Assembly (NCBI GenBank): GCA_016720905.1
Contig: JADKJT010000007.1
Coordinates: forward strand, 1 to 64,000
Source of the DNA: Gemmatimonadaceae bacterium
GTDB lineage: Bacteria > Gemmatimonadota > Gemmatimonadetes > Gemmatimonadales > Gemmatimonadaceae
Direction: 5' to 3'
Length of the DNA: 64,000 nucleotides
Part shown: piece after piece, positions 25,380-34,098 of the stretch
Numbering within the stretch: position 1 is the first letter of the stretch
Layout: the number at the start of each line of letters is the position of its first letter
Program-made: the position numbers and the translations under genes
Notes under the pieces: model-generated
Seen by the model: the letters and a program-made list of their open reading frames with translations, nothing else
Told to the model about the DNA's origin: nothing
Database searches by the model: none

Positions 25380-26909
25380 TCACTTCGTCGGCCGTACCGC
25401 CCGCAGCAGCGTCGCGGTCGCCTTCTGGCGCGCCGCCTCGCCCCGGTCCTCCCCGCGATACTTGCCGATCCGCACAATCACCAGGTCGTGCGACGGCACA
25501 ATCCAGGCGCTCTGGCCGCCAGCGCCCAGCATGGCGTAGGCATCGCGTGGCATCGGTTCCGCACCGTCCCCGTTGACCCAGAAGAACCCACCGCCGTACA
25601 CCGGCCGTCCGTCGGCCACCCAGGCCGGCGCCAGCGTGCGCACGTACGGCACGTACCCCGCCGGAAGCAACCGCTCACCATTCCACACGCCGTCCTGCAA
25701 ATACAGATTCGCCAGCCGCGCCCAGTCACGCGCCGCGATCACCTCGTAACCCTGTCCGAGAAAGTTGCCGTACGGATCGGTGTAGATGATCGCGTCACGC
25801 ATGCCGAGCTTGTCGAACAATGCGCGTGTGGGGAAGGCGTGATAATTCTCGCCGCGCTTTTCCGCGCCCAGTCGCACCAGATAGCTGGCCAGAACCGGAT
25901 CGGTATTGCGGTACCGACCCACCGTGTTGGGCGGCCACTGTTGCGGACGCGTGGCGGCCCACTGATACGAATTTGCCGTGCCGGCATACAGATACAGATG
26001 ATCGGGGTAGCCGACCTTCGGATCATAATCCGGATCTTGCGGCGCGCGCAGTCGCAGTCCGCTGGACATGCGCATGATGTCCATGATGCGGATCTTCTGA
26101 CGACCGTCGCCCGGCTTCTGCCATTCCGGAATCGGTGCGGCCTGATCAAGCGTGTAGGTGCCCATCTGGATGAGGCGACCGATCAGCGTGCCGGTGACGC
26201 TCTTCCCCATCGACCAGCTTTCCAGCGGCGTGTGAATGCCAATGCCCTTGGCGTAGCGCTCGCCGATGATGCGTCCCTTGTACGTCACCACGAACGCCAG
26301 CGTCATCGCGGCGGGTGGGCCGAATCCTTCATCCATCGCGCGCGCCACCAAGGCGGAGTCGACGTTGGCGGGCCACGCCGCTTTCGGCAACACGTCGCCC
26401 ATGGGCCACGGCGTGCTGGCGGCCGGCGGCAGCTTGGACGTCACGAGAGACGGCGTGAAGAACACCGAATCGGCTCCGAGCGGCAGGGCGACACACCCCT
26501 GACTGCCGTAGCGTTTCGCGACCCGCGTGACGCCGTTCTTCAGCGTCAGACGCACGGTCTGATGCGTACGATCAATGACCGTGTCCTTGACCTCCGACCG
26601 ATACGCCAACGGTCCCGAGAAGAAGCCGACGTTCGCGGCGGCGTCTTTCGGATCGAGTCCGGTCAGGAAGACCGCCGCGCACAGCGTCGTGGCAAAGCCG
26701 GCCGTGTAGTGCGAGAGCGCGTCTCCCGGAGGCGCCGTCCATGCGCCCGGCAATTGCAGCGAGTCGCCCCGAGCGATCACCGCCGCCTTCGTGGCGACGC
26801 GCGGTGCAGGCGACTGTGACCGCAGCATTTCGCTGGAGAGTGCGCTGGCAAACGCCAACGCCAGGCTCACAGCAAGGCTCTTGCCGTATGGAGGAATAGG
26901 CTTCAGCAT
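25380..26909 (-). CDS. Serine hydrolase, class C beta-lactamase / penicillin-binding fold
   Basis: A 509-residue secreted protein from the ATG at 26909, with a signal peptide (LAVSLALAFASALS). The catalytic S-x-x-K is SMGK at 233-236. A Y-x-N-type second motif is plausibly YRNTDP, and the C-terminal segment runs GAGGQSAWIVPSHDLVIVRI. These belong to the esterase/beta-lactamase family of D-aminopeptidase-like enzymes rather than to dedicated antibiotic resistance. The first ~170 residues precede the usual domain. An in-frame start 45 bases upstream is possible but would place charged residues before the signal peptide. The VPS10 gene follows after 93 bp and may be co-transcribed. Confidence 0.85.
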   Translation of the reverse strand: MLKPIPPYGKSLAVSLALAFASALSSEMLRSQSPAPRVATKAAVIARGDSLQLPGAWTAPPGDALSHYTAGFATTLCAAVFLTGLDPKDAAANVGFFSGPLAYRSEVKDTVIDRTHQTVRLTLKNGVTRVAKRYGSQGCVALPLGADSVFFTPSLVTSKLPPAASTPWPMGDVLPKAAWPANVDSALVARAMDEGFGPPAAMTLAFVVTYKGRIIGERYAKGIGIHTPLESWSMGKSVTGTLIGRLIQMGTYTLDQAAPIPEWQKPGDGRQKIRIMDIMRMSSGLRLRAPQDPDYDPKVGYPDHLYLYAGTANSYQWAATRPQQWPPNTVGRYRNTDPVLASYLVRLGAEKRGENYHAFPTRALFDKLGMRDAIIYTDPYGNFLGQGYEVIAARDWARLANLYLQDGVWNGERLLPAGYVPYVRTLAPAWVADGRPVYGGGFFWVNGDGAEPMPRDAYAMLGAGGQSAWIVPSHDLVIVRIGKYRGEDRGEAARQKATATLLRAVRPTK

Positions 26910-27024
26910 CAGGGATCCACGCGTAGGGTGAGCATCGGGACGCGACATAGGCAATTGACGCCAGGCCGTGGGTTTGCACCAGTCCGGCGCGAACCATTGG
27001 CACCTCCGTTAGGTCCAACATCTC

Positions 27025-28325
27025 ATGAACCCTCACCGCCCTGCCCTCCGAACCCTGGTCGCGGCCACGTTGCTCCCGGCGGCCATTGGCCTCTCGCCGC
27101 AACGCGACATTGCACAGCCCAGTCACGCGTACCTCAATGGGCAATGGTTTGATGGCGTCGGGTTTCGTCGCGGAGACCGCTACGTCGTCGATGGCCTCTT
27201 CACGTCGCAGCGGCCCGCTCGGCTTGACCAGACCACGGACCTCGACGGTGCGTTCGTGGTGCCGCCGTATGGCGAGGCCCATTCACACAATGTCGAATCG
27301 AGTCGGTTTGACGCGGTATCTCGCATGCACCTCGCGCGCGGAGTCTTCTATGTCAAGAATCCGAACGCCCTGAAGCGATACACGACACCGCTCATGGGTC
27401 GCATCAACGTGCCGGGCGCACTCGACGCGACCTTTGCCTTGGGTGGGCTGACCAGTAGCGGCGGGCATCCCGTTGAGATTGCCGCACGCCAGATTGCGCG
27501 CGGCGCGTGGACCGCCGCCGATGGTGACGGTGGCTTCTACTGGGTGATTGACGACCTCAATGCGCTCGCGGCCCGATGGTCGAGCATCCTCGCTGAAAAG
27601 CCTGACTTCATCAAGACCTATCTGCTCTATTCCGAGGAATACAACCGTCGCCGAAACGACTCCACGTATCGGAGCTGGCGGGGACTTGATCCCGCCGTGT
27701 TGCCGCAGATCGTCAAGCGCGCGCACGCCGCCGGACTGAGGGTAAGCACGCACATCGAGTCCGCGCATGATTTTCGTATCGCACTCGCCGCTGGAGTGGA
27801 TGAGATCAATCATCTGCCAGGGTTTCGACCCGACCGCGACGATCCGCGCGGCTACGAAGATCTTGCGCGGTACATGCTCGCCGACGAGGATGCCCGTCGC
27901 GCGGCGCGGGCCGGTGTCGTGGTGGTGACCACGCTGGGCGGAATTCTCGAAATGCTCGACCGCGTTCCCGCGTCCAGCGAACAGGCACCATTGGCGTCCC
28001 GCACACGGGACATGCTGCGCGAAAACCTGAGGCGACTGCATCGTCACGGCGTGCGCGTCGCATTGGAAGCGACGAGTATGAGCGCACTGCCGATTTCGAG
28101 ACCACGCACCTGGCAGCCCTTGGCGCGGTTGACAACCTGACGCTGCTCAAGTGGTGGACCGAGAATACCGCGGCGGCAATCTTTCCCGGACGGAAGATCG
28201 GCAAACTCACCAGTGGATACGAAGGTAGTTTTCTGGTCCTTGGCGGCAATCCGCTGGTCGATTTCGCGAACACCCGGCGGATTACCATGCGGGTCAAGCA
28301 AGGCATCATTCTCCCTCTGCTCTAG
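27025..28325 (+). CDS. Amidohydrolase-family metal-dependent hydrolase, one frameshift near 28065
   Basis: About 433 residues when repaired. Signal peptide region at the N-terminus. The beta-sandwich segment YLNGQWFDGVGF is followed by the metal motif GEAHSHN (H-x-H), a K/Y region and VSTHIESAHDF containing His ligands, and EINHLPGF. After 28066 the frame breaks. Adding one G to the GG at 28065-28066 gives ALGSDEYERTADFETTHLAA, then NLTLLKWWTENTAAAIFPGR and GSFLVLGGNPLVDF, the normal amidohydrolase C-terminus with catalytic Asp in GSD. The clean restoration suggests a sequencing deletion or a very recent mutation. An esterase lipoprotein gene starts five bases after the stop. Confidence 0.8.
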
Positions 28326-28330
28326 ACAAC

Positions 28331-29200
28331 ATGCGCCAGACGCGCCGAGCGCTGGTCGTCCTCTCAGTGGCGGTCAGTTGGGGCTGTACGGAGAAGAACC
28401 CGTCCGCGCCGACTACACCACTACCGGCGCTGTCAATGAACAACGTCCACTATGGCGCCGACGCGCAACAGATCATGGACGTGCAGCTCCCCGCTGGTCG
28501 CAATGCCGCAACCGCGGTCGTCGTGTTCATCCACGGTGGCGCCTGGGAGGGTGGCGACAAAAGCGTGTTCTCGCCCACCGACCTCTCCAAGTTTACCGCA
28601 CGCGGCTACGCGACGGTGAACATCAACTATCGACTGGCGAGTGTCCCGCTCAACGTGCACGATCCGATCTTGTCGGACGACGTGACAGCCGCACTCGACT
28701 ATGTCGCTTCGCACGCCAACGAGTATCACGTGGCCAGTGCGACATTCGCCGTGGTCGGACACAGCGCCGGGGCGCATTTGGCATTGCTCGCCGCCTACAG
28801 GTACAACAGTCAGCGCCGTATCAAGGTGGTGGCGAGTCTCTCCGGTCCCACCAACTTCGTGGACCCGGCGTTCCTGGCGGTGCCGTCAACGCAGGGTATC
28901 ATCGAACGGTACCTGGGCGTGACGTTTGCGGCGCAGCCCGCACGATGGACGGGCGCCAGCCCCGTATCGGTCGCCACCGCCACGTCACCACCAACCATCC
29001 TGCTCCACGGACGGTTGGACGCGTTGGTGCCGTACCCGCAGGCCGAGCAATTGAATGCTCGACTGCTCGCCCTGCGCGTGCCGATCGACTATCGCCTGTT
29101 CCCCAACTACAATCATGATCTCAACTACGTCACCCTGAACCACTTCGGCGACGACGTGTGGGACCCGACGCTGGCCTGGTTCGCGACGTACCTGAAATAA
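28331..29200 (+). CDS. Alpha/beta hydrolase lipoprotein (esterase / kynurenine-formamidase-like)
   Basis: A 289-residue protein with a lipoprotein signal ending at Cys19 (SWGC). The hydrolase core shows the oxyanion motif HGGAW at 68-72, nucleophile elbow GHSAG (Ser145), acid D in HGRLDALVP and catalytic His in YNHDLNY near the C-terminus. This is the HSL/BD-FAE-type short esterase family. Being five bases downstream of the amidohydrolase, it probably shares its transcript, and both may act on exogenous esters or amides in the periplasm. A 27-bp perfect inverted repeat follows. Confidence 0.88.
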   Translation: MRQTRRALVVLSVAVSWGCTEKNPSAPTTPLPALSMNNVHYGADAQQIMDVQLPAGRNAATAVVVFIHGGAWEGGDKSVFSPTDLSKFTARGYATVNINYRLASVPLNVHDPILSDDVTAALDYVASHANEYHVASATFAVVGHSAGAHLALLAAYRYNSQRRIKVVASLSGPTNFVDPAFLAVPSTQGIIERYLGVTFAAQPARWTGASPVSVATATSPPTILLHGRLDALVPYPQAEQLNARLLALRVPIDYRLFPNYNHDLNYVTLNHFGDDVWDPTLAWFATYLK

Positions 29201-29213
29201 ATCACGGCTCTTT

Positions 29214-29300
29214 TTGAACCGCGAAGTGCGCGAAGTGCGCCAAGGACCGGCAAGGATCAAAGTCGCGAACTTTGCGCACTTCGCGCACTTCGCGGTTCAA
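29214..29300. repeat. Perfect 27-bp inverted repeat between convergent genes
   Basis: Arms 29214-29240 and 29274-29300 are exact reverse complements, containing internally repeated GCGAAGTGC units, with a 33-base loop. It lies between convergent stops at 29200 and 29375. It shares its core with the inverted repeat at 22031-22112, so this is a dispersed palindromic family probably acting as a bidirectional terminator. Confidence 0.85.
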
Positions 29301-29374
29301 TCCACCGTACCAGTGTTTGGGAAAGCGGAGTGGGCGGAGACGTTCCACCCACACGATTCCACGAAGAACCCAAA

Positions 29375-31693
29375 TCAGTCGGGCGTAGGGGCCTTCTGCT
29401 TCTCCCACACGAACCGTTTCAGGAACACCCCCATCCGGTCGAACGTGTCGATCCAGTTCTTATGCAGCATCGACTCGTGCAGATCATCCGGCACGACAAT
29501 CAGCTCATGATAGACACCGCGCGCCCGCAGCAACTGCACCAGGCCTATGGTCTGCGCGAAATCCACGTTGCGATCATCGTCGCCGTGCACCAGAAACACC
29601 GGTGACTTCCACCCGTCAATGGCGCCCACCGCCGACGACTTGAACGCCAGGTTCGTCGAATCGATCACGTTGCCGTACAGGTGCACACCGGCCAGATCGG
29701 CGCCCGCGACAAAGATATCCGAGTTGCGCGCCAACGCCTGCGACGTGAGCAGTCCGCCGTATGACAGCCCCCAGATGCCCACACGTGTCGGATCGACATC
29801 GGCGCGTCCCTGCAGATACTTCGCGCCCGCGATCACATCCTGATACTCGGAATTGCCACCGGCCTGGGTATTGGGCGCGGTGCGGAAACTGCGACCGTAG
29901 CCCACGCCACTGCGGTAGTTGATGGACAGTACCACGTAACCCTGACTCGCCAGCCACTGGTTCACCGCGTAGGCCCAGTGGTAGAACTGCATGTAGTGAT
30001 AGCCCGGCATCATCTGTCGAACGGGTCCGCCATGCACGAAGATGATGGCCGGCCGCCTGTCGCCGGCCTTCATGTCCTGCGGGATGAACAACGTGTTACT
30101 GATGTCCAGACCGTCGGCCGCCTTGGTATGCACCACCTCGGGGACCACATGCGCCTGCGTGGGGAAATCCTTCCCGAGTTTCGGGAAAATGACTTTCGGT
30201 GCGCCGCCCGACGTGGGCACCAATGCAATCGACGCCGGTGTCTTGGCGTCCATATAGATCACCGCCACCTGCTTCCCCGATGCCAGCGGTTGCGGATAGG
30301 TCTCGATGCCGTCGCCCGTTGAAATGCGCGTCGGTGCGCCGCCACTGGTTGACACCGTCCAGATGTGCCGACGTTCGATGTCGCTGGCATTGGTGCAGTA
30401 GAACAACGTCTTGCCACCGTCACGCGAAAGCGCCAGCGAAGTGGCGTTCTCGATCAACCCGTCCGTCGTGGTCAAACGCACCGGCGTGCCACCACTCAAG
30501 CTGATGGCATACCAGCGATCCCATTCGTCCTTGGGGACGGTGACCGGAAGGATCACCTGATCACCCGCCCACACCATGTTCGCCGCCGTCGTGAAGACCG
30601 AGTCCCGCAGTGCGTTATGCCAGAATTCCTTCGCCGCACCGGTGGTTGCATCGGCCACCATCAGCGAGAGCGTGTGTCCACCGGCAAACGTGGCCGCGTA
30701 GAAGCCTGGCGAGCGACGCAGACTACCGCGCGAACTATCCTGCCGCGCCGCGCCGAGTCCGGCGCCGGCCCCCCCGCGACCGCCGCCGCCACCGCCGAAT
30801 CCGCCACCGCCGCAGCCGCTCGACGGGTTGCCAGGCAGACGCGGCGCGTTGGGATTGGCCGCCGGGCCCGCGGGATTCCCGATGCCGCCTTGGCCATTCT
30901 GCGCCTGCAAACCAAACGGCGTCCCTGGACGACGATAGAACGCGATGCGCTTGCCATCGGGCGACCACGTCGGTCCCCCATCGCAATCCACACTGGGCGA
31001 CACGTACGTCGCCTTGCGTGACGCCACATCGTACACAGTCACGAACGCGTGATTCTCACGATCGGAGACAAACGCAATCTTCTTGCCGTCCGGTGACCAG
31101 GTTGGCGACCCGTTGCGTCCCCATTCGCGAATGTAGGGTATGCCGCCCGTGTCCATCATCGTCACGGGGCCCGTTCGCACCACGCGGGCACGAAAAATCT
31201 GACCGTCCTTCACGTACAGGACAAAGCGACCATCGGGCGACAACTCTGGCGACGCGCCTTCCGCCACACGCCACGAGGGACCGCCCGTGGTGCGCACCGC
31301 CCAGATGGCGCGCTCGGCGCCGTCCGCGCTGTGCGACGGATTCGCCACCCAACCAAATCGATTCGGAGCCGACCCCCGCACAAACGTGACGATGGACCCA
31401 TCGTCGGAAATCGCGACATCGGTCAGGTCAGTGCCGTCGTCCTGCAGATAGTTCGTCAGGCGCACCGCCTTGAAGTCCGGTGCGGCGGCCGTATACACAT
31501 TGCGCATCCCCCGATCATACGCCATCCACGCGATGCGATCGGCCTTCTGGGCCGACACCAAGGTGAGCGGCGACGCCGGCGACATGAACGGCGCGATCGA
31601 CGGTACCGCCTGGGCGGTAAGGGTGGTCGGCATCATTGGCAGCATGGCGACCAGGAGCACAGACGTGGAAACGGCAGTCAGTGTGCGCGGCAT
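29375..31693 (-). CDS. S9-family serine peptidase (dipeptidyl-peptidase / acylaminoacyl-peptidase type), secreted
   Basis: A 772-residue protein with a signal peptide (cleavage near LTA-Q, residue ~28), a TolB/PD40-like propeller (SPDGRF, SPDGKKIAF, SPDGKRIAF repeats), and a C-terminal alpha/beta hydrolase domain. The latter has VHGGP, nucleophile WGLSYGG near residue 644, acid in VHGDDDRNVD and His in PDDLHE. A Gly-rich insert lies between propeller blades (encoded near 30770-30835). It cleaves peptides after entry through the propeller. The ATG at 31693 is chosen because GAGGA precedes it and the signal peptide starts there. Convergent with the esterase gene and divergent from the gene at 31777. 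Confidence 0.9.
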   Translation of the reverse strand: MPRTLTAVSTSVLLVAMLPMMPTTLTAQAVPSIAPFMSPASPLTLVSAQKADRIAWMAYDRGMRNVYTAAAPDFKAVRLTNYLQDDGTDLTDVAISDDGSIVTFVRGSAPNRFGWVANPSHSADGAERAIWAVRTTGGPSWRVAEGASPELSPDGRFVLYVKDGQIFRARVVRTGPVTMMDTGGIPYIREWGRNGSPTWSPDGKKIAFVSDRENHAFVTVYDVASRKATYVSPSVDCDGGPTWSPDGKRIAFYRRPGTPFGLQAQNGQGGIGNPAGPAANPNAPRLPGNPSSGCGGGGFGGGGGGRGGAGAGLGAARQDSSRGSLRRSPGFYAATFAGGHTLSLMVADATTGAAKEFWHNALRDSVFTTAANMVWAGDQVILPVTVPKDEWDRWYAISLSGGTPVRLTTTDGLIENATSLALSRDGGKTLFYCTNASDIERRHIWTVSTSGGAPTRISTGDGIETYPQPLASGKQVAVIYMDAKTPASIALVPTSGGAPKVIFPKLGKDFPTQAHVVPEVVHTKAADGLDISNTLFIPQDMKAGDRRPAIIFVHGGPVRQMMPGYHYMQFYHWAYAVNQWLASQGYVVLSINYRSGVGYGRSFRTAPNTQAGGNSEYQDVIAGAKYLQGRADVDPTRVGIWGLSYGGLLTSQALARNSDIFVAGADLAGVHLYGNVIDSTNLAFKSSAVGAIDGWKSPVFLVHGDDDRNVDFAQTIGLVQLLRARGVYHELIVVPDDLHESMLHKNWIDTFDRMGVFLKRFVWEKQKAPTPD

Positions 31694-31776
31694 CAGAGTC
31701 CTCGGTGGGGTGGCGTTCTGCCACAACATACGGTCCTTTTCACGACGGCGCGACAACCACTCCCTGCAACCAGCAC

Positions 31777-32935
31777 ATGTCACTTCGGTTTGCCCACGGC
31801 TTGGCCGTCCCCTTCGCGTTTGCCTTCGCGCTCACGGTCGCACATCCCTCAGCGGCGTCCTCGCAATCGGCCACCGGTGTACGGGGCGCCCCCGATAGCA
31901 TCGCCGACTTTGGCGGCCTCGTCAGACGGCTGTCCAACACGGGTGGCTATTTCAATACCGACAACCTCATTTCGAACGAGCAGGGCTATCAGCAGGTCCT
32001 CGGGGCCATGGATCGGCTCGGGCTGCGCGGCGGCGCCTACATCGGCGTGGGACCCGACCAGAACTTCACCTACATCGCGCGTCTTCGACCGCGGATCGCC
32101 TTCATCGCCGATATCCGCCGCGACAACATGCTCCAGCACCTGATGTTCAAGGCGCTGTTCGCGCGGGCCAGAAACCGCGCCGAGTTCCTCGCGTTGTGGA
32201 CCGGTCGACCGGTGCCGACCGGCGTCGACCGGATGAGCGACCGAACCATTCAGGCGCTGGTGGGGTGGATCGACTCGACGCCGGTGAGCGCCGAAAGCGC
32301 GCAGCGGGCACGAGCCAGTGTCCGCGAGCAAGTGCAACGCAGTGGCGTCGCGCTTCTCGGCCCAGGATCTGGCGACCATCGGGCGCCCCCCTTCCATGAC
32401 GCGTTCATCACCGACGGCCACTCGCTGCACTTCACGACCGCCGGCGCCGCAACCGTACTATCCGTCACTGCGTCAGTTGATTCTCGAGCATGACGCGAGC
32501 GGGCGCCTCCGCGGGTTTCTCGCCAGTGAAGACGACTATCAGTTCCTGAAGTCCATGCACCGGCGCAATCTCATTGTGCCGATCACCGGTGATCTGGCCG
32601 GCGCGCAAACGTTGCCCGGCATCGGTCGCTTCCTTGGCGAAATCAATGAGCGCGTGTCGGTGCTGTACGTATCGAACGTCGAGGACTACCTGTTGCAGGA
32701 CGGCACCTTTGGCAGCTACCTGACCGGGGTGCGCGCGTTGCCCCGGGACAATCAGGCGGTCGTCATCCGCAGCTACTTCGGCAGCGGCTACGGCCACCCG
32801 GAAGCCACTGCGGAGTACCACGCCACCCAGTTGCTGCAAAGCCTCAGCGCGTTTGTCGCCGACACGGCGTTGTTGCGACCAATGCGCTACCGCGAACTGG
32901 TGAATCGCAACTGGATTCCCCTGCGGGAGCCATGA
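31777..32935 (+). CDS. Secreted protein of a conserved uncharacterised family (resembles LIC_10091), several frameshifts
   Basis: The repaired product is about 385 residues: signal peptide (LAVPFAFAFALTV), then LSNTGGYFNTDNLISNE, GGAYIGVGPDQNFTYIA and RPRIAFIADIRRDNMLQH, a well conserved block whose family I recall as LIC_10091. The downstream part reads FLASEDDYQFLKSMHRRNLI, then NVEDYLLQDGTFGSYL, in another frame. Three shifts occur within ~110 bp: near 32346-32352, at the C6 run 32386-32391, and near 32441-32450. Both flanks stay conserved, so local sequencing indels are plausible; a dead gene is the alternative. The stop overlaps an ATG of the next reading frame (ATGA at 32932-32935). Confidence 0.65.
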
Positions 32936-33001
32936 TGCACGGGGCGATGACGCGTCGCCTGGCGGCTCGCTGCTGATGCGCGCGCCGACTTTCACGCAAC
33001 G

Positions 33002-33961
33002 GTGCCGCGTCGTGCACAACCGCTGGCCACAGGGTTCGGACCCGGCGCCAGGGTGTTGCTCGATGCGCACAATGCGTATCCGGAACGCGGTCAATGGGCC
33101 GACCGCATCGAGCGCGCATTGGCCACCGGCACGCCGCTGGCGATCGAACAGGATCTGCATTGGACCAGGCCTGCCGGCAGCACGGCGTTCGCGTCGGTGG
33201 TTGCCCACGACGATGACGCCCTCGACGGCGCGCCCACGCTCGAGGCGTACTTCTTCGATCGGATTCGTCCGATCATGGAGCAGGCGCTCAGCGACAATCG
33301 TCGCGACACGTGGCCGCTCATCGTGCTCAATCTCGATTTCAAGGACAACACCCCGCAGCATCTCGATGCCATTTGGACGCTGCTTGGCGAATACGAACCG
33401 TGGCTGACCACCGCACCGCGTTCGGCGTCGCCCGCCCTGGCGGAAGCGCTGACCGTCGGACCACTGCTGGTACTGACCGGTGCCGACACCGCGCAGCGTC
33501 GGCGCTTTCACGACGACGTGCCCGTCGGTGCGCGACTGCGCGCGTTCGGGGCCATTCCTCCCGCGGCGATATCCGGCACCACAAAAGGCCAGCGGACGCG
33601 CCGCGCTGTACGCATGTCGGCGGCACAGCACATCGTCCCGCAGGCCGACAACTACGCGCGCTGGGTGAATTTTCCCTGGAGTGTGGTCGAGGAAGGCGGA
33701 CAGAATAACGCGCGCGGATGGACCGCGACCGATTCGGCGCGCCTCATGTCACTGGTGCAGCGCGCGCACGAGAACGGCCTGTGGATTCGATTCTATACGC
33801 TCGACGGCTTCACGAAAGCGGAGGATCACGGGTTCTCCGCGTCCTACAATTTCGGCACCGTGCAGGCGGCGCGCGCACGCTGGCGGGCGGCCATCTCGGC
33901 CCGAGTCGATTTCATCGCCACCGACCAATACGAGGCGTTCTCCGCGGCGCGGCACGACTAG
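33002..33961 (+). CDS. PI-PLC / glycerophosphodiesterase-like protein, 5' end uncertain
   Basis: 319 residues from GTG 33002. The motif LLDAHNAYPERGQWADRIER with AIEQDLHW fits the TIM-barrel phospholipase C-like phosphodiesterase superfamily (first catalytic His in H-N-x-Y, second in the D-L-H strand). Later blocks WPLIVLNLDFKDN, GLWIRFYTLDGF and VDFIATDQYEAF complete the barrel. The reading frame is already family-like upstream (ADARADFHATVP), but an in-frame stop at 32948-32950 intervenes. A neighbouring frame begins with ATG at 32932, overlapping the preceding stop, so a further one-base indel near 32965 could hide the true start and signal peptide. Confidence 0.7.
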   Translation: MPRRAQPLATGFGPGARVLLDAHNAYPERGQWADRIERALATGTPLAIEQDLHWTRPAGSTAFASVVAHDDDALDGAPTLEAYFFDRIRPIMEQALSDNRRDTWPLIVLNLDFKDNTPQHLDAIWTLLGEYEPWLTTAPRSASPALAEALTVGPLLVLTGADTAQRRRFHDDVPVGARLRAFGAIPPAAISGTTKGQRTRRAVRMSAAQHIVPQADNYARWVNFPWSVVEEGGQNNARGWTATDSARLMSLVQRAHENGLWIRFYTLDGFTKAEDHGFSASYNFGTVQAARARWRAAISARVDFIATDQYEAFSAARHD

Positions 33962-33994
33962 TCCGCATCATATGCGGGCGTGTAAGAAAAACCA

Positions 33995-34030
33995 GAACGC
34001 CGGACGGGCATGACCCCCCGTCCGGCGTTC
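33995..34030. terminator. 14-bp-stem hairpin between convergent genes
   Basis: Arms 33995-34008 (GAACGCCGGACGGG) and 34017-34030 are perfect complements with an 8-base loop. It sits between the phosphodiesterase stop (33961, +) and the VPS10 stop (34099, -), next to a heptamer array, and is suited to bidirectional termination. Confidence 0.75.
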
Positions 34031-34062
34031 CGACGTTCTTTAGCCTCACCCGCCGACGGGAC

Positions 34063-34097
34063 GTCTCCCGTCTCCCGTCTCCATTCTCCCGTCTTCC
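34063..34097. repeat. Heptanucleotide tandem array (GTCTCCC, 5 copies) at the 3' end of a VPS10 gene
   Basis: Units GTCTCCC, GTCTCCC, GTCTCCA, TTCTCCC, GTCTTCC in strict 7-bp register, immediately after the stop codon of the minus-strand VPS10 gene (34099). Confidence 0.85.
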
Positions 34098-34098
34098 C

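Noticed and set aside
24513..26819. Long open frame on the plus strand opposite the VPS10 and beta-lactamase-fold genes
   Set aside because: It crosses two well-supported genes and their spacer and shows only Arg/His-rich shadow sequence.
25380..26909. Antibiotic-resistance beta-lactamase
   Set aside because: SMGK and length fit the broad serine-hydrolase family; nothing specific to drug hydrolysis is visible.
29214..29300. 27-bp inverted repeat as insertion-sequence ends
   Set aside because: The enclosed 33 bases cannot encode a transposase and no target duplication flanks it.
30770..30835. Gly-rich codon stretch in the S9 peptidase as a separate repeat element
   Set aside because: It is irregular low-complexity coding sequence without a fixed period.
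31777..32935. Two separate overlapping genes instead of one frameshifted gene
   Set aside because: Conserved blocks of one family alternate between the two frames, which overlapping independent genes would not show.
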